From: Calcarisporiella thermophila CBS 279.70
Lineage: Eukaryota; Calcarisporiellomycota
Direction: 5' to 3'
Length of the DNA: 64,000 bases
Assembly: GCF_041956535.1 (NCBI RefSeq)
Contig: NW_027192197.1
Location: forward strand, 1,178,341-1,242,340
Shown here: piece by piece, positions 47,087-58,148 of the stretch
Numbering within the stretch: the first letter of the stretch is position 1
How the letters are laid out: every line of letters begins with the position of its first letter
The notes under the pieces: model-generated
Database searches by the model: none
Seen by the model: the letters and a program-made list of their open reading frames with translations, nothing else
Told to the model about the DNA's origin: nothing
Translations under genes and position numbers: made by a program

Positions 47087-49892
47087 GTAACTACAATCTA
47101 TGTCATAGGTTTTGTTTGGAGAGTTGATTAAGCCTTCGTTCCCCTCCTGTCCTAAATAATAGATTGTCTCATGGTGTTCCCTATATACCATATATCTTCC
47201 TGTGAAGTACTGGTTAAAAAAATTGTCAGGGGGCCTATGAAAATGTTTTATTTATCCTTGTCAATAATAGTGTGTAAATATTGAATACATAGATTCACAT
47301 CTACTCCTCATTTAGCTTATATCATTTCGATACTTGGGGTTAACCATTTTGATGTGATTCGAAAACTCTTTTATTAAGTCTTTCTGTTTATCACTTTAGC
47401 TTATCTTATTGTTATTATTTTTCCCTCAATAATTATGATGTTTATCTGAGGGGGAGAATTCCCCTTGAAATCCTGCGATAATTTTTTGACTACCTACTAG
47501 AATCAAATTCTCAAACAAATCAAGTATTCCGCTGGATTTAATTGGACAAAGCCCTCCTCTAAACCCTCAAATCCAATTCAGTATTCTATAAACACATCAA
47601 TCTAACAAAAACATCTGTTGAAATTATACGAGAACAAGATCTCCTGCTGGAGTTGCACTAAACTCATGAGAAGTGTAGCAATTAAAAAATATGGCACTTA
47701 TTTTAAAACATTTTCCGTCACAAAGAACATGAAGCTATACATTTATTCAGGTTCATTTATTTTTATTCTCTTCACCTATTACTTTTGTCGCAATACCTGA
47801 TGCACTTGTGGTGATGTACTCAGCAATACTTGCAATAATCTGGGGTAAAATACTCGCAAGCATTATATAATTAAAGGTAAGTATAATTCGGATTACAATT
47901 AAAATAAGATCGCTCGTTATTTCGAACGATCTCATCACGTTTTGTAGTCTATTCTTTGGAGAAACGAAGGCAGATTGTGGAGTCAATGTTTCCGTGAATA
48001 AGCAAGATCCAGCTTACTACAATGTTATTTGGTTAAATTTTGAACTTCAATTACCCATCACAACATTGCCAGCCAGAAAGCATGCACCTCTCCTGCTGTA
48101 AGTGCAATTGGTTTCTCACCCCTAAAAAATCGATTCGGATTCCCAGTGGTTTCTCTGTCAAGGCTGATATATTCTCCGTCGAATCAGTAAAATGCTTGAT
48201 AAAGTTCCCAAGTTTGAATGCACGTATAGCTAGACCAAGCGTGAGAGCTTCATCAGTCCTTGCACACCAATTCATGAGATTTAGTATTCATTTTGAATAT
48301 CTATATGCATCAAAATGCATACTCAGCAATCGGAATGGTTAATTGCCAAGCTATGCTTATATTTAATCACTTTTCTAGAGGACGCCTTGCTTCGAAAGCA
48401 GGGCTGAAAGCCTAAGCTCTTTGATCACATCACCAGAGTTGAACCATGATCATAAAAGGAGGAGGATAATTGTAAGAAAATTTAATTTTAATGACATATA
48501 ACATGCACTTCTTCATATGCATTCTAATTTAATTCAGTTTAAAAGCATTCATCCATAGTATGGATGTCTTGATATACTCTACTCACAGATGGGCTACTGG
48601 TCTTGCACGCACTACATCCAATTCTCTAAGGCTCCTGGATATTGTTTGATGTTCAATATACGGGTTAAAGTTGACTAATAATATTAATTTACCTTTTTTA
48701 TCCACATTTCTGTTTGGTTGGATACTTGATAGATACATTTTGATGCATTTGAAAGATGCTAAAAAAATCATGCGATGATATCGCAGCCATAAAGGAGATA
48801 TCAATTATTAAAGAAGAGGGGAATTACCTACGGAATTAAGGTACTGTATATCAAAAGGATGTATCCGATTTCTGAATATCAAGTGGGGGTCCTAGTTAGC
48901 CTCTACCAAGTTCACTGGTTTCAAAGGGGTCTCACTTTTGATTTTTAAAAAGAGGTTGATTAAAGAACAGTCTTTTTGCTTCATGTATCAAAAGTTTATT
49001 AAAATCGTAACATTATATTGCTATTAAATGATTTAGAACTTGGGAAGTTGATTTTCCTTTTACTGTCGCAAAAAGTTTTTTTTTCAGCTGTAGAACAAAC
49101 AACCTATTTGGAAAGTATGGGTTTGACAAAGCTGATGTATCAAATACGCCAAATACTTTTGCAAATCTACAGGATATTAAGAAAGTCAGCTTATAATAGT
49201 GCCATATTTTTCTTGGCAATACTTTGCAAAATCATAAATGGTAATGTTAGTGGTAATGGTAATTATAGAGGGCAAACGCAAATACCAGTTTAATTGCGAA
49301 TTGGTAAAGTATTAGCTAGATTTTTTTTTTCTTGGTGTAGAATATCAGGAGATGTATTAGGAGTAGAATTCAAGGAGAAATCTCAATTTTGAATATCCCT
49401 ACAATCTAGGCAGTGACGCAATACTAATAAACTTCTTTCATTTTTAATACAAAATGCTGCAGTTTAAAGGCAATAAATACAATTTGATCTAATAACATCT
49501 TAAACATTATTTTTTTTAAAGATATTTTTAGTAGTAAAACCTTTTAAATTCAGTTGAGACATGGTTTAGATTTCCGATAGTTTTTTCCAGGTATTTGAAA
49601 TTTAAGACGATCAGTCTTGCCTAGAGTTTTGCTGAGACCCCCCTAAAATTTTTTAAGGTTTTCCATCGTGAGAAACTGTTTCTTATGAGCTGACATATGA
49701 ATTTCCAAGAAATTTGATAATTTTCTCATTCGTCACCTCAATAACATAAGCATTTTACAAAGTTTTTGAGAGTATTTGCCAGTTTTTAAGATTCATGCTA
49801 AGAGTTTAGCTTTCGTAAATTATATAAACCTCCAATTTCTCGTCAATTAACGATTAAGTCCAATTCAATTTAACTCTACACTTTATCTAATC
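47087..49892. other. Gene-poor AT-rich region
   Basis: About 2.8 kb. I see no intact gene. Short frames on both strands (47753-47986 -, 48040-48342 +, 48051-48275 -, 48583-48804 -) have hydrophobic or random composition and no shared splice structure. A weak resemblance to the small secreted module occurs around 49190-49450 and is listed among the findings. Confidence 0.4.
49821..49828 (+). promoter_or_regulatory. TATA box of the PGA-hydrolase-like gene
   Basis: TATATAAA lies 72 bases before the ATG. Similar TATA elements precede the other secreted-protein genes of this region (52418, 54425, 60141 and, on the minus strand, 63008). Confidence 0.55.
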
Positions 49893-50873
49893 ATGAAGAT
49901 CTGCACACTAATTTCTTTGGCTACCCTTTATTTCGTGACTTTCTTCGATGCCGCGAACTTTGTTCAAGCTAACCGTATCCTTGTAGAGCGACAAATTAAA
50001 ATCAATGGAAATAACAGTGTTGAAGGAAATCAACAAATTGGAGAGGTAACTTTTTTTGGAAAAAATTCTCCAACTCATGAGTTGTTTAACTGTGTTTGAA
50101 CGAATGATTAGAACAATATTACAAACTCAACTAATAGTGGAGACAATAGTGGTTCTTTGAATCAGAATATCAATGCGGGAAATGTTGATGAAGATGCGGA
50201 AGGGGGCGGAGATGAGGTATCAAACCAAGCATCAAATCAGACTCAAGTTAGGTCGACTGGAGACACTTATAGGAATTTTGCAGCACTAATGGAAGCATGC
50301 AAACAAGACAACACTATTAAGTACTCCATTGACGCACAGGAAAGAGGAGGGAATATGATTGTTCTGGGTATCCACGGTGGAAATATTGAATTGGGAACGT
50401 CCGAAATAGTTAGAGCCATTGCAAATTATGCAGATAAGCCGCAGCTACCATACTATTTGTTTGAGTCCCATGTCTCACCGAGTAACAACCAAAGGAGATA
50501 TAATTTACATATAACGTCAACACGTTTTGACGAACCTAATGCGATCGAAATGACCACTAGGAAAACTACTGTCATCTCTATCCACGGCGCAGCTAACGAA
50601 ACTAATATCGTATATATGGGAGGATTAGATGAAGATTTGAGCAGGAAAGTCGGAGGTCAGTTAAGAAACGCAAATCTCAGTTTCAAGTTTGAGGTCAACT
50701 TCAACCCACCACGTGGGTTGACTGGGAAAGAGCCGAACAATATCGTGAACAAGGGTCGGACTAGAAAAGGCACACAGCTGGAAATAACCCGGGGGATGCG
50801 AAGAAGGCTTACTCGGAATCCTACGGATCTTTCGAAATTTGCATTGGCAATTAGAAAGGCTTTAGACCAATAG
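49893..50873 (+). CDS. Secreted poly-gamma-glutamate hydrolase-like (YjqB/PghP) protein with N-terminal GNNxV/SLNQN module
   Basis: Two exons, 49893-50045 and 50112-50873, give 304 residues (66-nt phase-0 intron). A signal peptide of about 26 residues is followed by the module IKINGNNSVEGNQQIGE and NNITNSTNSGDNSGSLNQNI, split by the intron as in its two relatives. An acidic Gly/Asn linker leads to a domain from about residue 100 to 300: VLGIHGGNIELGTSEIVRAI, LPYYLFES, LHITSTRFDEPNAIEM, TVISIHGA, IVYMGGLDEDL, NNIVNKGRTRKGTQLEITRG. These match, block for block, the YjqB/phage PghP poly-gamma-glutamate hydrolase family (zinc-dependent, M14-related fold). His139, Glu144 and His209 are the likely metal ligands, by inference. 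The domain looks intact. The family is mainly bacterial and phage-borne, so transfer is possible. Cleavage of gamma-linked glutamate polymers outside the cell is the likely role. Confidence 0.85.
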
Positions 50874-52516
50874 TAGCTTTGTATCCTCGAATTACTGTTC
50901 ATTATGAAATTATAAAGAGTAAATAGGATAATTAATCGAACCATAATTTGTTGTTTGCTAATTAAATTGTAGGAATAATATAAAAAATAAAATTTTAAAC
51001 ATGAATAGTATCCCTTAGTCTAACTCAAAGTTACTGGATTATCATAAAATTTTTAAATATAGTATTGTATTTACCTATAAATATGGTAAAACCATTAAAA
51101 TTTTCTCAGTGAAAACAAATAGATAACATATGGAAGTAAAAGGATTGAGAGCTTTAGCGATTCCCGAGATAGTTTTTAAATTTTAACGTATTTTTTCGTA
51201 CTTTTATTACAGTATATTGGGAGAAGTTTACAAATTATAGTAATATTGTAGGAAAATTATAGGAAAACGCGAACGTTCTCAATCCCTTCTATATGCTCCT
51301 ACACGTTATCTATATGATATCGCACGGTAGACTTTTTGTAGGGCTACATCTAATAATATCTATCTTCTTGAATTACTTTATTTTAGTTTCAATTAAATAG
51401 AGCTTATTTCTAAAATATTTTTTGCATATTTGCATATGCCAATATTTTGTGTGATGTACTCATTGTGTTAGGCTAAATCAAGTTCTTTAAACATTTGGAA
51501 TATGGCTGAATATTTTAATTACTCCGGTATGAGAAATTAGTATAGCCTATAATCGTTTACCGCAAGGGCCAAGAAGTATAAAGAAGCCTGGATGAAACTG
51601 GCACTACTTACTTTAGCCTGAAAGTTTATCCTAAGAGAATAAAGTAATAGTCAATGACTATTCGGTATGATTTATTACTTTGCCCTTAAAAAACAAACCA
51701 TGGGAATTGAATCCAAAAATACAACTTTCAATAGTGTCATTCCTAATCTCATGTCATTACATTATTTGATAATCTAGTTTGAAATTTGTGAATCTCCAAA
51801 TTTTTGGTAGTAAAAGGGAGTTTGATATCCTAAATCCAGAGATCTTCTAGATTGATATTATAAACTTTTTGCCAATTAAAAAAGGCTAATGTATCATGTG
51901 AATCAACGCCAGAGCAACCTAATGAGATCGCCAAGATTTTCCCAAATAACTAAACAAACACAACAATATCTAGATCTTTGTATACCTGGTAAAGGCTCAT
52001 ACTCTAAATATACAACATGTATAGCTTGTTATACATATATATCTCTAAAATTCCTCAACTTGTAAATCTAGTGTCTAAGAGGTAAATAAGTGTTTAGTAG
52101 TTGTTTTTTTTAGGATATTCAACAGTTTGAAATGGATGAAAGCATGTAATAAGGCTCTTCGACAATTATTAATCCCAACTTCATATTCCAAGAAAAATAC
52201 TATTCTGTAATTTCAAACTGCCTTATTTTGTTTTGAGGTGGTAAATACAAAGTCGTGTCTGGAAACGATCCACGATAAGCCCATAGCTATTTACTTCGGT
52301 TTGAGGCAAAAGTGAAACTTTAATAGGCTATTCTCTTGGTGAAAACTAACAAATTAAAGAGAATTGCCATAATAGACTAATTAAAATTTTGCGCGTATCC
52401 GTAGTATATCAAGAGTGTATAAAAAGGACACATTTTACAATCATTTTTTATTCATTACCAGATCAACTTTTCAATTCAATTTCAAGTATACAACAACGTC
52501 TCTATTTTTGCAGAAA
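50874..52516. other. Gene-free AT-rich region with a TATA box
   Basis: About 1.6 kb, very AT-rich, no supported exon. TATAAAAAG at 52418-52426 lies 99 bases before the next ATG and is the probable core promoter of the third module-family gene. Confidence 0.5.
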
Positions 52517-53084
52517 ATGAAGTCCGTTATTCTTTCAGTTGCAGTTCTCTTCGCCACCATTGCCAGTTCTCAGGCCGAACCGGTTCTTAAACACATAGGT
52601 GAACGAGGCATTAATGTCGGTGGGAGTAATAGTGTTGGCAGTAATCAACAAATGGCCGATGTAAGTCCATTATTATAAGATAAATCTTTTATCGGCAGAG
52701 CGACTAACCAGTTTGATATTGTAGAATACAAACCAGAATTCTAACAACAGCGGTACTGGTGCAGGTAGCTTGAACCAGAACATGGTCGGTTGTGCCAACT
52801 GTCCTCCGCAACAGACAATTACTATAACTAGATCTTGCTATCCACAACCTACTGTTACCGTCACTAAGAGCTTCGTGTCCACTTATACGCCACCCCCACA
52901 AGTAATCACGGTAACTAAAACCGTTGCTTCACCTTGCCCTACCCCACCGACCTATCCCACCAAACCTGCATGCCCGCGCTCTTATTGCCCACCCTGTCCA
53001 CGCCCTAACAACAATGTCGGAAATGGCATTTTGAATCTCGGAAATGGGGGTCGGGATGGTAGTCTCATTAGGATTTTTAGTTAA
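52517..53084 (+). CDS. Secreted Cys/Pro/Thr-rich protein, GNNxV/SLNQN module family, member 3
   Basis: Two exons, 52517-52660 and 52725-53084, give 167 residues (64-nt phase-0 intron, branch site GACTAACC). A signal peptide (VILSVAVLFATIASSQA) is followed by the module INVGGSNSVGSNQQMAD at the end of exon 1 and NTNQNSNNSGTGAGSLNQNM at the start of exon 2. The tail is different from its relatives: Cys pairs (CANCPP), then beta-prone Thr/Val strands TITITRSC, TVTVTKSF and VITVTKTV separated by Pro-rich turns, then a Pro/Cys-rich stretch (CPRSYCPPCPRP) and a Gly/Asn-rich end. Such Thr/Val repeats are usual in fungal wall and surface proteins. Function unknown; I infer a surface or extracellular-matrix location. 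Confidence 0.75.
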
Positions 53085-54566
53085 ATTCACGATAAAATGA
53101 TATGATGCTATTCGATTTATCGTTGCTCTTACATTTTTTTTTCATTTAGAACGATAGGATATATATATTTTTGACACAATTAATGAATGTGTTAGATTCT
53201 AATTTTAAGTAACTAAGTCCACTTTTTAGATATTTGTGAAATTAATAAATGAATAATTCCGGTCCATGCTTCAATATTATCGTACAGTTTTTGCTTAAGG
53301 CGACAGCGTAAGGGAAATGGACAAAGTCAGCAATCCACGCTTCATTTCCCCTCTTCTCATTTTTTTTTTGGTTGATAGGATTTTTTTTATGATTATTTCG
53401 GGACGGTCGAGGAAACATCTCCTTGGAAGATTAATATTTATAGTATCATCATATTCAAATTATCGTACGATTTTATTTTTTTATTTTAATCTCTATTTCT
53501 TTGTATCAGTTCACTTTATCCAATAAATCGGCCTCATAATCGTGAAGCGTTGACTGCCGGCTTTGTCTTGTCAATTTCCCTTGAGCCGTTGCTTAAGAAA
53601 AAAAAATTTTTGAAGATATAATTTCGAAAAACAGATAAGTTTAGTTTTCTATATATTGATCACCATTTGGAAACACAGCATTGTTTAACAAAAAACGGAG
53701 CCTAAGATTACTCTGATATTATATCACCAATTTACTAAAGAATAAAAGGCTGGTACCGATTATCCCGGCAAAAAATTGAAAGCATATTCTTTTAAGTACC
53801 ATTAATAATTAAAACTTCACATAGATATCGCAGCCCATGTCTGGCTTGCGTTGCTTTATTTACCGTAGTCAGCCTGAGCTGGTTTGGCAGTTGAATATCC
53901 AGAAGATATTTAAGCTTATTTATGAAATCAGATGATTGATCTCAGTTGACTAGCCTTTTGTAATAGATTGATTGAACGAATAAGATGTAGATTGGGTTTC
54001 CTTCTTTTGGTTCATTTTATGTTAGTGTGGCTTTTTTTTAGCACTCTAAATGCTGATTGATTGATACACAAACTTTAGAGCAGAGTAGTAAAGTATGACT
54101 CATTTTATCTGTATTGCCAGACTACAGCCATAATTATAAAAGCCCCTTTGCTCATATCAAGTCCGTAAAAAAGTACCACTATGTCATATTTTATTATCAA
54201 TTCGCCTACATCTTACGGAGGTTTCAGATTAGATTTCTATGAAAGTATCCGACTCCTTAAAATTCCCCGTAATACAAGTCACAGTCTTAGCCACCATTAA
54301 CGAAATCTATAAGATTTAACCTATTTCCCACACAATAATACATGAAAGGGGCGGCCAATAAAACATAAATCTAAAAATAACTGGCCATAGATCAATCTAA
54401 TGGAACACGTAAATTTCCGAGTTGTATAAATGCAGACCGATACCTGCATCAAGCTAGGTCTCCTTTTACTTTCCTTTCAACAAGAGAAAAGTAAGCTCTC
54501 CTGATTGTAAATAATAACCCTCTTCTCAAACTTTGGACACAAGCGTTAAGCTTTAGTACTTAGCAT
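53085..54566. other. Gene-free AT-rich region with a TATA box
   Basis: About 1.5 kb without a supported gene; the frame at 53317-53526 is a hydrophobic low-complexity shadow. TATAAA at 54425-54430 lies about 140 bases before the next ATG. Confidence 0.45.
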
Positions 54567-55274
54567 ATGAAGAGAGTTTGGTGTTTCTTGCTGACACATG
54601 TACTAGTTATTATGTCTACAACAGGCGCCAACTTCCGTTCCCGCTCCATTGGCATGGTTGTCTTTCCTGGATTTGAAGTACTTGATGTCTTTGGACCTTT
54701 AGAATATTGGAATATACTCCCGCTCATTGCACCTACTGGTTTGAGTGTTTCGATTATCTCTCACAAGGTTGGACCAGTGAGTTCGATCCCACCAATTAGA
54801 CCTGATGCAATTGGACAGAGTATCTTAGCAACTCACTCTTTTAGTAACCCTCCCAATCTCGATATTCTCATAGTACCTGGAGGTATTGGCACACGGACAA
54901 TGATCAATGACACCGTTCTTCTCAATTTCATCAGGGATACCTATCCCACATTGGAGTATTTGGTGACCGTATGCACAGGTTCGGCGTTAGTTGCGAAAAC
55001 TGGCCTATTAGATGGTAAAAATGCGACATCCAACAAAAAATCGTTCGATTGGGTTATGCAACAAGGACCTAACGTTAAATGGATCCGCCGTGCTCGCTGG
55101 GTTGAAGACGGAAACATCCTCACCAGCTCAGGTGTCCAAGCGGGTATGGACATGACCAATTATCTCATTGGGAAGCTATACAGCGAAGAGATAGCGAAGC
55201 AGGTCAGCGATCGCATGGAATACGCACCTCACACTGATCCCACGTGGGATCCCTTTGCTGACCAAACGAAATAG
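54567..55274 (+). CDS. Secreted DJ-1/PfpI-family protein (class I amidotransferase-like)
   Basis: A single exon of 235 residues. An N-terminal signal peptide (VWCFLLTHVLVIMSTTGA) precedes a DJ-1/PfpI domain: IGMVVFPGFEVLDVFGPLEY, LDILIVPGGIGTR and YLVTVCTGSALVAKTGLLDG with the nucleophile-elbow Cys at residue 136. ATSNKKSFDWV and LTSSGVQAGMDMTNYLIG follow, as in the ThiJ/isonitrile-hydratase-like branch. Most fungal members are intracellular; this one has a clear secretion signal and no lysine-aspartate-type retention sequence. Activity could be hydratase, deglycase-like or none; the catalytic Cys and surrounding motif are intact. It lies in the AT-rich accessory region next to transposon debris. 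Confidence 0.85.
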   Translation: MKRVWCFLLTHVLVIMSTTGANFRSRSIGMVVFPGFEVLDVFGPLEYWNILPLIAPTGLSVSIISHKVGPVSSIPPIRPDAIGQSILATHSFSNPPNLDILIVPGGIGTRTMINDTVLLNFIRDTYPTLEYLVTVCTGSALVAKTGLLDGKNATSNKKSFDWVMQQGPNVKWIRRARWVEDGNILTSSGVQAGMDMTNYLIGKLYSEEIAKQVSDRMEYAPHTDPTWDPFADQTK

Positions 55275-56219
55275 TTTGCTTAACTTGTTACACCGGATTT
55301 TTCTTTGAATGATTAATTTATATTTATATCATACATTAATGTATCCATTCACCATGATCGTTAGTAAAATACTAAAGTATCAATAGTCGGATCCTCTATG
55401 ACAGTCGCTAATTTAGAAGGATATATGAATTAATATTCATTTTACTTTGCTTCATATTATACCTTAGAGTATCCCAGCTTGTTTAAAACACGCCTTTTCA
55501 CGTAGAATTTATTTTATATATTACTCCTAGTAATTCAAGCATGAAGAGAGTAGTACTGCTTTCACGCCACTCTTCCGCATTTATCAAACCAGCATTACCA
55601 CTTCACAAGGTGATACTTAACATTTTCTGTTACATCTGTAGATTCAGTTTATGGGGGTATTATCATATAGAACGAGTAGTGTTGTGTGATTAAACAGTCT
55701 AGCTCCTCTTTATTGTTTGATTCTAGGTAGAGAAAAGAATTTTCTCTACCTAGAATCAAACAATGTCTAATTATCAGGAACATTAGTTATGAAAATAAGA
55801 TCGAATACAAAATTTGCTTATAATCAATGTTCATATCTCCAAACATCAGTGTAGTTGACATATCAGAGGTACACAACAGCTTTGGCTTACAATGTTGTTT
55901 TCTATTATATTCGAAAACTGTATAATTGCACTTGAGAAGACAAGTTGAGCTAGAATTTAATAAAATTGAGTATGCCTTGTATTCCGGTTCAAATAGACTT
56001 TCCACTCAATATGATTTCGTAATTATATAATCTTACGTATTCTGCTGGTAAACATATATTCAACATTAGCTGATACCTGGGAAGTTGTAGTGCAGAAACC
56101 ATGACTACTTTATCACTGTAAAACAATGGCACTTGATCACAATATAATAAACCACCATCATGGAAGATATAAAGAAAAGAAATACTTCAAACTCATTGCA
56201 TCAAAAAACATTGCTCGAG
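55275..56219. other. Gene-free AT-rich region containing a hairpin
   Basis: About 950 bases with no supported gene. It contains the perfect inverted repeat at 55712-55764 listed separately. The frame at 55787-56005 (-) has no family character. Confidence 0.45.
55712..55764. repeat. Perfect 25-bp inverted repeat with 3-nt loop
   Basis: The left arm 55712-55736 (ATTGTTTGATTC, then TAGGTAGAGAAAA) and right arm 55740-55764 are exact reverse complements around a GAA loop. No mismatch is present. It lies 440 bases beyond the DJ-1 gene and 450 bases before the retroelement remnant. Confidence 0.93.
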
Positions 56220-56929
56220 AATAACTAGATAGGCTTCGACAAACCAATCCAGTGCAATAATACGCCCATCGATTTCAAAATGTTATCAACGATATTCCAG
56301 ACAAGTCCCACGAAGAATTGATTCATTATTTCCTACGAGGAAATAAGTCAAATACTTGTTTCGACGTCAAAATTCGTCAACCATATACTTTGGAAGAGGC
56401 CACCAACTTCGTCAATATGTTCGATCAAGTATCATAATCCTTATAGGAGACAATTCAACAAGCCTGCTCCCTTGCGTTCCCACGTTAAATCAGATTCAGT
56501 CAACGTCACATCCCATGTAATCGGACTCAAATCAAACATCAAGACTCAAGAAACTGATCGATGAAGATTGTCAATACCTTATCAAAATTGGCGCTTGCTT
56601 TCGATGCCGCAATAAAGGTCATTTTGACATCATACATGCCCACTCAATAATCGATCTTCGCGAAATCTCGAACATTTCACCAGACATACACCCACATTAA
56701 AGGATAAATATTTCGCAGGATTATCTACAAAATTATTCCGAAATAGCGACTTCCACCTATTCCATCACTCAGGATTAACACTGAGAACACGGAAGAACCT
56801 CTGCTATGCTACAGCGGAATTCTTGAATGACACCCAGTTATGATCTTCGTCGACGGTGGATCAACTTGCAACTTTATCTCTCGCCAACTTTTCAAAAGTG
56901 TAACTGAAGCCAATGTATCTGTGTTAAGT

Positions 56930-57110
56930 AAAAAAAAAATCAAGGAATTATTAAGGATAAAACTTTGACTATTGCTATAAAAATTAACTAAGAAACACAC
57001 ATTTATAACATGAATTGTTAATAATGTGGTGGGTAATGACTTAAAAGTGTGGCTATAAAACCAAGAAGACTATCAAACAAGATAAAAGTTGAGGTTGTTT
57101 CGCAAAAAGA
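56930..57110 (-). repeat. Dispersed repeat, copy 1
   Basis: Read on the minus strand this stretch resembles the plus strand at 58772-58885 (shared blocks TTATAGCCACACTTT / CATAGCTACACTTT, CCACCACATTATT, and TTAGTTAATTTT). It also resembles the minus strand at 63885-63960. It interrupts the protease region of the retroelement. Boundaries are approximate. Confidence 0.65.
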
Positions 57111-57869
57111 TCGTCTTGGCGTCCTTCGCATATCCATAATAAAACGTATCCTCTTACAAAAAGCCTTTATATAAGAGTGATGGCCATCGATCCATTTCAA
57201 CTCACTTTCGCCACTGGTAATTCATTAAAATGCAATCAATAAGTTCGAGGCATCGCTCTTCTAGTCAACGACCTCCGTGAAAAGCTAAATCTTATCGTGA
57301 TCGACCTTCCACGCCTTGACATTATCTTGGGAAATCCTTGGCTTGCAAGACTCCAACCCGGCAACAATTGGGTAATTTACGATATTAAATTCCAACACCA
57401 TAGTAAAACCACCCACTGGAAAAGCAAGAACAGCATAACCATCGCTACTTTGTCAGCGCTGCAAATGCAACGCAGCACCTGTGATCCAGACAATCAATTA
57501 TTTCTTTATAATTTCATCAACAAATGATTGTAACAACAAAAATATCAACCAGCACGACGACCAGAATATCAACCAGTTACTTGATGAACTCCAAGATGTT
57601 TTCCCCTCTAAAGTTATTGCCACCCTCCAGAGCCGTGGATCACAATATAGAATTTTTATCCAATCATGACCCTCCATTTAAACAAGTTTATCACCAGAGT
57701 TACGCTGAACTGAACGAACCTCGTAATTAACTGCAAGGGCTTCTTGATCATGGATTCATTTAACCAAGTAAATCACCATTTGGAGCAATCATTTTCTTTG
57801 TCGAAAAGAAGGATCGTAACATTCGAATGTGTTTTGATTACCATTCAATCAACAAGATCACTATAAAGT

Positions 57870-58148
57870 TGTTGGAGGACGACCAGGCGTGACCTAAGTC
57901 TGAAATAGTCTAGATATTCTTTGTGTTACAATGACTGATATCATATTTATACAAGCATGCACCATACATGTATAAGCATGCATCTCACCATCACTATTAC
58001 GCCTTATCTCTTTTATTTCCTATCCTTTTCTATCATATATATAGGATGTGATCTATCTCTCTTGAGTTCTTTGGTGTATTTGAGTTGTGTTATCCCTTCT
58101 GCCTGTCTTCTTTCCTTTTTATCAATATATTATTATTAAAATCCAACA
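57870..58148. mobile_element. Solo LTR nested in the retrotransposon reverse transcriptase
   Basis: The 279-bp segment begins TGTTGGA and ends TCCAACA, an inverted terminal repeat of the TG...CA type. It is flanked by the direct 5-bp duplication AAAGT at 57865-57869 and 58149-58153. The reverse-transcriptase frame (NKITIK, then YRYPPPKINDIL) resumes exactly when the segment and one duplication copy are skipped. This is the signature of an LTR retrotransposon that inserted later and recombined to a solo LTR. A TATATA motif lies near 58037. Confidence 0.9.

Noticed and set aside
47753-48804. Scattered short minus-strand frames that could be exons of one gene
   Set aside because: No consistent donor and acceptor pairs join them, and none shows a recognisable domain; treated as non-coding.
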